In this document: in pieces, positions 50,820 to 55,651 of the stretch
How the letters are laid out: every line of letters begins with the position of its first letter
Numbering within the stretch: the first letter of the stretch is position 1
NCBI RefSeq assembly: GCF_000308495.1
Contig: NZ_BAFU01000021.1
Location: 1 to 55,651 of the forward strand
Direction of reading: 5' to 3'
Source: Nocardia brevicatena NBRC 12119
GTDB taxonomy: Bacteria > Actinomycetota > Actinomycetes > Mycobacteriales > Mycobacteriaceae
Length of the DNA: 55,651 bases
Made by a program: the position numbers and the translations under genes
The notes under the pieces: generated by a model
What the model was told of the DNA's origin: nothing
What the model saw: only the letters and a program-made list of their open reading frames with translations
Database searches by the model: none

Positions 50820-52118
50820 ATGACGGGATTCGACGCGGTATCGGTTATCACTACGAAACGGGACGGCGGGCAGCTCTCCCACGAACAGATCGACTGGGTG
50901 GTGGACGCTTTCACCCGCGGCGAAGTCGCCGACGAACAGATGTCGGCGCTGGCCATGGCGATCCTCTGGCGCGGGATGAACCGCCGGGAGATCGCGCGCT
51001 GGACCACCGCCATGCTCGACACCGGCCGCCGCCTGGACTTCACCGATCTGCCGCGCCCCACCGTGGACAAACACTCCACCGGCGGCGTCGGGGACAAGAT
51101 CACGCTGCCGCTGGCTCCGCTGGTGGCCGCCTGCGGTGCGGCGATACCGCAACTGTCCGGCCGCGGACTCGGCCACACCGGCGGAACCCTCGACAAACTC
51201 GAATCGATACCGGGCTGGCACGCCGACCTCACCCCGGCGCGAATGCGCGAAATCCTGTCCGCCCCCGAGATAGGCGCCGTATGCTGCGCTGCCGGAGCCG
51301 ACCTGGCGCCCGCCGATAAACGACTCTATGCCCTGCGCGATGTCACCGGCACCGTGGAATCCCTGCCGCTCATCGCGAGTTCGATCATGAGCAAGAAGAT
51401 CGCCGAAGGAACCGCGGCCCTGGTCCTGGACGTGAAAGTCGGCTCCGGCGCACTGCTGAAAACTCGGGACGAGGCCCGTGAACTGGCCACCACCATGGTG
51501 GAGTTGGGTGCCGACAAGGGCGTGCGCACCGTCGCGCTGCTCACCGATATGTCGACCCCGCTGGGCCGCACCATCGGCAACGCGCTCGAAGTCGCCGAGG
51601 CCGTGGAGGTACTGGCCGGTGGCGGGCCCGCCGATGTCGTCGAACTCACCCTCGCCCTGGCCCGGGAAATGGCCGCTCTGGCCGGACTCGACACCGACCC
51701 GGCCGACGCCCTCGCCGACGGCCGGGCCATGGATCACTGGTGCGCCATGATCCGCGCCCAGGGCGGCGACCCGGACGCGCCGCTGCCCCGCGCCGCACAC
51801 ACCGAAACCGTCCACGCCGAGCGCGGTGGCACCCTGACCGGCCTCGACGCCCTCGCCGTCGGCAGGGCCGCCTGGCGGCTCGGTGCCGGACGCACCCGGC
51901 AGGGCGAAACCGTGCAGGCGGGTGCCGGCGTACGGCTGCACGCAGGCCGCGGTGACACCGTCGCCGCCGGACAACCCCTGCTCACCCTGCACACCGACAC
52001 CCCGGCGGCGTTCCCCCGGGCCCTGGCCGCGCTGGAAGGCGCTATCACCATCACCGACGAACCCGACGCCCGACCCGCCGGTCCGCTGATCCTCGAACGA
52101 ATCGGCGAACACCCGTGA
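50820..52118 (+). CDS. deoA: Thymidine phosphorylase
   Basis: 432 residues. The family signature SGRGLGHTGGTLDKLESIPG, the phosphate loop PTVDKHSTGGVGDKITLPLA and SSIMSKKIAEGTAALVLDVK are present. It cleaves thymidine and deoxyuridine with phosphate. Its stop overlaps a GTG whose frame I do not accept as a gene. Confidence 0.96.
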   Translation: MTGFDAVSVITTKRDGGQLSHEQIDWVVDAFTRGEVADEQMSALAMAILWRGMNRREIARWTTAMLDTGRRLDFTDLPRPTVDKHSTGGVGDKITLPLAPLVAACGAAIPQLSGRGLGHTGGTLDKLESIPGWHADLTPARMREILSAPEIGAVCCAAGADLAPADKRLYALRDVTGTVESLPLIASSIMSKKIAEGTAALVLDVKVGSGALLKTRDEARELATTMVELGADKGVRTVALLTDMSTPLGRTIGNALEVAEAVEVLAGGGPADVVELTLALAREMAALAGLDTDPADALADGRAMDHWCAMIRAQGGDPDAPLPRAAHTETVHAERGGTLTGLDALAVGRAAWRLGAGRTRQGETVQAGAGVRLHAGRGDTVAAGQPLLTLHTDTPAAFPRALAALEGAITITDEPDARPAGPLILERIGEHP

Positions 52119-52277
52119 CCGCACGGTCGAACCGGCCGCCGCACGGGTACGCCATCCGGCCCACCGGCCCCGCGGGACGGGAAATCGCGGTGTACGAGGG
52201 CGAGCACCGGATGGCCACGCGAGATTACGTGCGCCGACTCGCCTGCCGAACCGGGACCGGACGACTACCGTCGTGGC

Positions 52278-53375
52278 ATGACTGGACCGATGCCGTTGAA
52301 TCTCGCCTCGATCCGCCAAGCGCCGAAGGCGCTACTACACGACCACCTGGACGGAGGGCTCAGACCCGCCACCGTATTGGAGCTGGCCGAGGACTGCGGC
52401 TACGACGGACTGCCCGCCGCCGACGCCGAAGCACTGGCCCACTGGTTCCGCGAGGCGGCCGACAGCGGATCACTGGTGCGGTACCTCGAGACCTTCGACC
52501 ACACCGTCGCCGTCATGCAGACCCCGGACGGGCTGCGCCGCGTGGCCCGGGAATGCGCCGAGGACCTGGCCGCCGACGGTGTCGTCTACGCCGAGATACG
52601 GTTCGCCCCGGAACAGCACCTGGAACGGGGACTCACCCTCGACGAAGTGGTGGAACACACCCTGGCCGGCTTTCGACAGGGGGAGCAACTGGCGGCCGAG
52701 GCCGGCCGGCCGATCGTGGTGCGCTGCCTGCTGACCGCCATGCGGCACGCCGCGCGCTCCCGGGAAATCGCCGAACTCGCGGTCCGCTGGCGCAGCCAGG
52801 GCGTCTGCGGATTCGATATCGCCGGCGCCGAAGCCGGATACCCGCCCACCCGGCACCTGGACGCATTCGAATATCTGCGGGCCAACCACGCCCACTTCAC
52901 CATCCACGCCGGAGAAGCATTCGGACTGCCGTCCATCCACGAAGCGCTCGCGTTCTGCGGCAGCGACCGCCTCGGGCACGGCGTACGAATCACCGACGAT
53001 ATCGACGTACCGGGCTCGATCGAGGACGCGCGACTGGGAGTGGTCGCCAACTACGTCCGGGACAAGCGAGTACCGCTGGAACTGTGCCCCTCGTCCAATG
53101 TGCAGACAGGGGCCGCCCCCTCACTGGACAAACACCCCTTCGACCTGCTGGCCCGGCTGCGGTTCCGCGTCACCGTCAACACCGACAACCGGTTGATGAG
53201 CGACACCAGCATGAGCCGGGAAATGCTGAAACTGGTGCAGACGTTCGGCTACGGGTGGAGCGATCTGGAACGGTTCACCATCAATGCCATGAAATCGGCA
53301 TTCATCCCGTTCCCGGAACGCCTGCGCATCATCGACGACATCATCAAACCCGGCTACGCCGTGCTGATTGGTTAG
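52278..53375 (+). CDS. add: Adenosine deaminase
   Basis: 365 residues. Zinc and catalytic motifs: [20 protein letters not shown] (HxH variant HDH), [11 protein letters not shown] (HAGE), [10 protein letters not shown] and [20 protein letters not shown]. It deaminates adenosine to inosine, completing the cdd-deoA-add salvage group seen in M. tuberculosis in the same order. Confidence 0.95.
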   Translation: MTGPMPLNLASIRQAPKALLHDHLDGGLRPATVLELAEDCGYDGLPAADAEALAHWFREAADSGSLVRYLETFDHTVAVMQTPDGLRRVARECAEDLAADGVVYAEIRFAPEQHLERGLTLDEVVEHTLAGFRQGEQLAAEAGRPIVVRCLLTAMRHAARSREIAELAVRWRSQGVCGFDIAGAEAGYPPTRHLDAFEYLRANHAHFTIHAGEAFGLPSIHEALAFCGSDRLGHGVRITDDIDVPGSIEDARLGVVANYVRDKRVPLELCPSSNVQTGAAPSLDKHPFDLLARLRFRVTVNTDNRLMSDTSMSREMLKLVQTFGYGWSDLERFTINAMKSAFIPFPERLRIIDDIIKPGYAVLIG

Positions 53376-53397
53376 GTCCGCGTTCCGCGCAAGCGTG

Positions 53398-53491
53398 TTC
53401 GCGGCCCCCTTGTGTCTCGTGTTTCGGCACCCGAGACTCGCGCCTTCGGCACATGCGCTTCGGGTGTCGAAACACGAGACGGGCCGCGAAC
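53398..53491. repeat. Large imperfect inverted repeat after add
   Basis: GTTCGCGGCCC and GTCTCGTGTTTCGGCACCCG on the left face CGGGTGTCGAAACACGAGAC and GGGCCGCGAAC on the right, giving arms of about 32 pairs with one mismatch, a small left-arm bulge and a loop of about 25 bases. Far longer than a usual terminator. It may be a miniature inverted-repeat element or a long terminator between convergent genes. Confidence 0.7.
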
Positions 53492-53587
53492 GCGGCCGCG
53501 ACGGCGCGGCCCCCGACGGGGTCAGTTTTAAAGAAGCTTGCGTGGGGGCTGCGGAGGCGGTGTGTCCGTGGGGTCGGGGTGGGGTGG

Positions 53588-54859
53588 TTATCGGGGGGAC
53601 AGTTTGGACTCGAAGTAGCGTTCCAGGCCGCGCCAGGCCTCGGCCTCGGTGTCGAAGGGTGGGTTGGGGGCCATTCGGGTCGGGTCGGGATTCAGCAGGT
53701 AGGAGACGTACCAGCCCAGGGGGGAGGATTTGGCGAGGGCCTGTTCGACCGTGTCGTCCTCGGCGTAGTCGGCGGCGTCGGTGAACAGTTCGACCGCCAG
53801 GTCCAACTGTTCCACATCGACCGCCTCGGGGCCCTCGGCCAGGTCGTCGGCCAGGCCGGGCAGTACGTAGACGTTCTCGTCGGTGACCTCCACCTCCAGG
53901 GAACCGTCGATAGCGGCGGTCTGTACCTCGGCATAGGTACTCACCCGGGACAGATCGTGGTCGTGATCGTCGGCCAGGTAGCGGGCCAACGCCCGTTCGG
54001 AGCCGAACACCAGGATCGAACCCTTGGACCCGAGGAAGATCGGTTCGTCGTCCAGATAGCAGCGCAGGGTGAAATAGGTCGCGCCCGAAGCGACGATCTT
54101 GATGGGGTCGATGCCGACCTCGTCCCAGAACGACAGCTCCTCGTCGTCTTCGTCTTCGTCTTCGTCCTCGGTTTCGTCTTCGTCCTCGTCGAGGTCGACC
54201 GGTTCGAAATCCTCGTCGTCGGTGTCGGCGGCGTCCTCGGCGTCGACGATGTTCTCCTCGGCAGCGAGCAGCTCGGCTTCGGCGACCGCAACCGCCTCGG
54301 CAGCCACCTCCGGAGTGCGGACCACCGAATCGATGGCGTCGAGCACATCGTCCCAGTCCTTGGCCACCGCGGCACCGATCTGGTGCCATAGCTCCTCGCC
54401 CTCGCGGCCGGCGAAGGTATGCGCGCCGCCGGCCAGCGCGCCGAGCACCGGATGCGAACCGAAGAACTTGGTCACCGTATCGAGCTCGCATACCTCGCCG
54501 ATATTGCGGGCCATGGTGAGGGTGTCCTCGAGTTCGGCGACGGAATCCACATCCGGATCACCCGCGACCAGCTCGGGAACACCGACCAGGTCGAAGGAAT
54601 GATCGGCCTGCGGCTCCAGCTCCGCCGCCGACAGCCCCGCCACGATCTTCCACGCCGGATGATCGACCAGATCGTTGTCGTTGTCGGTCCGGATGAAGGC
54701 GGCCAGCTCCGCTACGGATTCGAAACCGTAGAGCGCGTCCTCGTTACCTAGGAACGCCTCCCACTCGTCGTCACCGTCACGCCATCGCGGTGCCCACAGG
54801 GTGACCAGATCGCCGTCGGTGAGACCGAGCTCGATCGGGACGATGTCTCCAGAAGCCAT
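53588..54859 (-). CDS. Conserved acidic hypothetical protein (Rv3311-like)
   Basis: 423 residues. Two related alpha/beta halves (LWAPRWRDGDDEWEAFLGNE, GFESVAELAAFIRTDNDNDL; and VASGATYFTLRCYLDDEPIF, FGSERALARYLADDHDHDLS) are separated by a highly acidic linker rich in Glu-Asp repeats. The doubling suggests an ancient internal duplication. It is convergent with add in the order seen in mycobacteria. Sometimes labelled primosomal protein, without basis visible here. Confidence 0.75.
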   Translation of the reverse strand: MASGDIVPIELGLTDGDLVTLWAPRWRDGDDEWEAFLGNEDALYGFESVAELAAFIRTDNDNDLVDHPAWKIVAGLSAAELEPQADHSFDLVGVPELVAGDPDVDSVAELEDTLTMARNIGEVCELDTVTKFFGSHPVLGALAGGAHTFAGREGEELWHQIGAAVAKDWDDVLDAIDSVVRTPEVAAEAVAVAEAELLAAEENIVDAEDAADTDDEDFEPVDLDEDEDETEDEDEDEDDEELSFWDEVGIDPIKIVASGATYFTLRCYLDDEPIFLGSKGSILVFGSERALARYLADDHDHDLSRVSTYAEVQTAAIDGSLEVEVTDENVYVLPGLADDLAEGPEAVDVEQLDLAVELFTDAADYAEDDTVEQALAKSSPLGWYVSYLLNPDPTRMAPNPPFDTEAEAWRGLERYFESKLSPR

Positions 54860-54885
54860 GTGCGGAAGCCTATCGAGCTTCCGGC

Positions 54886-55233
54886 TCAGGCACTATCCGA
54901 CCCGGCCCCGGGTGTTCCCGCAGCGTCGCGCCGTTCCGGGGTGAACGACTCGTTCAGTGCCCCAATAACGTTCGACCGCTGATTTCCCGCGTCCTCAACG
55001 GCCTGCCCGCACGCCCAGATGATCAGCTGGGACACCTCGGCCGGCGGTAGCGACGTCACCGACTCGGATAGGTGCAGGGCCACCAGGGCGCCGCTGTCGT
55101 CCACCTCCACGGAAACCACGCCGTCCTCGGTGGCGAACCGCCCACGCACCTGCTTCAGGCCGTACAATGCGGCCTCCAGCGCCTCCAGTTTCCGGGTGGC
55201 CCCCGCCACCAGGGCATCCATCTCCGCACTCAT
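54886..55233 (-). CDS. YbaB/EbfC-family DNA-binding protein
   Basis: 115 residues. Helix GATRKLEALEAALYGLKQVR, strands RFATEDGVVSVEVDDSGALV and ALHLSESVTSLPPAEVSQLI, and a long C-terminal helix. This is the YbaB fold, in mycolata often in secretion-associated (ESX) or neighbouring pairs. The downstream gene looks like a relative. Confidence 0.7.
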   Translation of the reverse strand: MSAEMDALVAGATRKLEALEAALYGLKQVRGRFATEDGVVSVEVDDSGALVALHLSESVTSLPPAEVSQLIIWACGQAVEDAGNQRSNVIGALNESFTPERRDAAGTPGAGSDSA

Positions 55234-55260
55234 GCTGTCTCGTCCTTTCGTGGCATGAAC

Positions 55261-55310
55261 GGGCGCCCTGCGAGGTCACGCTCCGCTACCGCCTCCGGGC
55301 GCTGACCGCT
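55261..55310 (-). repeat. Dispersed intergenic repeat, copy C
   Basis: Minus-strand reading: CCGGAGGCGGTAGCGGAGCG then TGACCTCGCAGGGCGC. Shares the GGCGGTAGCG-AG-GTGACC core with copies A and B. It lies between two YbaB-like genes. Confidence 0.55.
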
Positions 55311-55651
55311 CATACGGGCCGCATCCAGCTCGTCGGGCCGGTGTCGGCGTCATCGATGCGGTCCAGTTCGTCCACCGCCTGCTGCCGGGTGGGCAGCCCG
55401 AGACCGTCGAGGACCTCGTTCGGCATACCGGTTTCGGCCAGGATCTCCCGACGGCGGGCCTTGGCCGCGATGGTGGACCGCCTGGTGAGCCGAAGGATCT
55501 CGTCGGCCAGCGCCTGTGCGCCGTATCGGTATTCGCTGCGCTCGAACTTGATCTCCACCGGCATACCCTGGTCGGTGGCCCGGACGGTGATGGTGCCGGA
55601 GCGGTTCGTGCTGGTGGACACCGTCACATTGGGTATCCGCGGGGGCTGCTG
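55310..55651 (-). CDS. YbaB-like protein, 5' end beyond the window
   Basis: The frame is open to the right edge (PPRIPNVTVSTSTNRSGTIT), so the GTG at 55627 is probably not the true start. Beta strands GTITVRATDQGMPVEIKFER, helix YGAQALADEILRLTRRSTIA, and a C-terminal helix rich in Arg/Glu resemble the second half of a YbaB/EspL-like protein. Adjacent to another YbaB-like gene and separated by a dispersed repeat. Confidence 0.55.
   Translation of the reverse strand, partial: QQPPRIPNVTVSTSTNRSGTITVRATDQGMPVEIKFERSEYRYGAQALADEILRLTRRSTIAAKARRREILAETGMPNEVLDGLGLPTRQQAVDELDRIDDADTGPTSWMRPV

Noticed and set aside
52115-54391. 758-codon open frame on the plus strand starting inside deoA and running through add
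   Set aside because: It overlaps two well-supported genes in other frames, its composition is Arg/Pro/Gly shadow sequence, and only the GTGA overlap with deoA speaks for it.

Overview
The window is high-GC actinobacterial DNA, most likely Nocardia or a close relative (Rhodococcus/Mycobacterium side of the Mycobacteriales). GTG and TTG starts are common. The window carries an F420-type LLM oxidoreductase, a SAM-IV riboswitch, a eukaryote-type NADP isocitrate dehydrogenase, a DUF3017-metX pair, and a housekeeping block whose order (trpS, yhjD, dacB-like, sdh operon, cdd, deoA, add and an acidic conserved protein) resembles the Rv33xx part of the Mycobacterium tuberculosis chromosome. This assignment rests on gene content and recalled synteny, not on a search.

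Layout. 1-6.5 kb is accessory: a truncated XRE regulator abutting a recombinase-like fragment, a repeat-rich gap with a tRNA-3'-like stretch, a SUKH-4-type immunity protein, a TPR membrane protein with a frameshifted 5' end, a protein-glutaminase-like deamidase, then a phage-like lysis pair (amidase plus small membrane/coiled-coil protein) divergent from an XRE regulator across an AT-rich spacer with GGTCT repeats every 21 bp. 6.8-14 kb mixes intact genes (HxlR, isochorismatase-like, LLM oxidoreductase, an ArsR/SRPBCC operon, a serine hydrolase) with a dense set of broken genes (MBL-fold hydrolase, two alpha/beta hydrolase remnants, a gutted second trpB). 14-25.2 kb is ordinary chromosome: SDR, DUF4349 lipoprotein, DUF167, trmL-like, DUF3017, riboswitch-controlled metX, icd, an imine-reductase-like enzyme, an AraC/GlxA regulator, an acyl-CoA dehydrogenase and a hydrolase.

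25.27-31.65 kb looks like an integrative element lodged in the 3' part of exonuclease III (xth). The xth gene at 25268-26131 has an unusual C-terminus, and a second, more canonical xth 3' end lies displaced at 31525-31653. Between them sit a decayed HEPN-type (ApeA-like) gene, a minus-strand series of very small membrane and secreted proteins, a three-gene unit (small protein, DUF6879-like, XRE-DUF5753) and a 640-base block with a perfect 28-bp palindrome and strong hairpins. No integrase was recognised. Next to the displaced xth end is an exported RNase Sa-like enzyme with its barstar-like inhibitor.

32.8-55.65 kb is mostly core: TetR and a DUF2236 oxygenase, trpS, yhjD, a D,D-carboxypeptidase, a LuxR-type ATPase regulator, phenylalanine hydroxylase, an orphan VapB-like antitoxin, radC, a Mn/Zn ABC transporter, sdhCDAB, cdd-deoA-add and YbaB-like genes. 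Three copies of an approximately 45-50-bp dispersed repeat lie in or next to intergenic spaces here. Frameshifts are concentrated in accessory regions, while the long core genes are intact. This argues for real gene decay rather than uniform sequencing error, although G-run positions deserve read-level checks.
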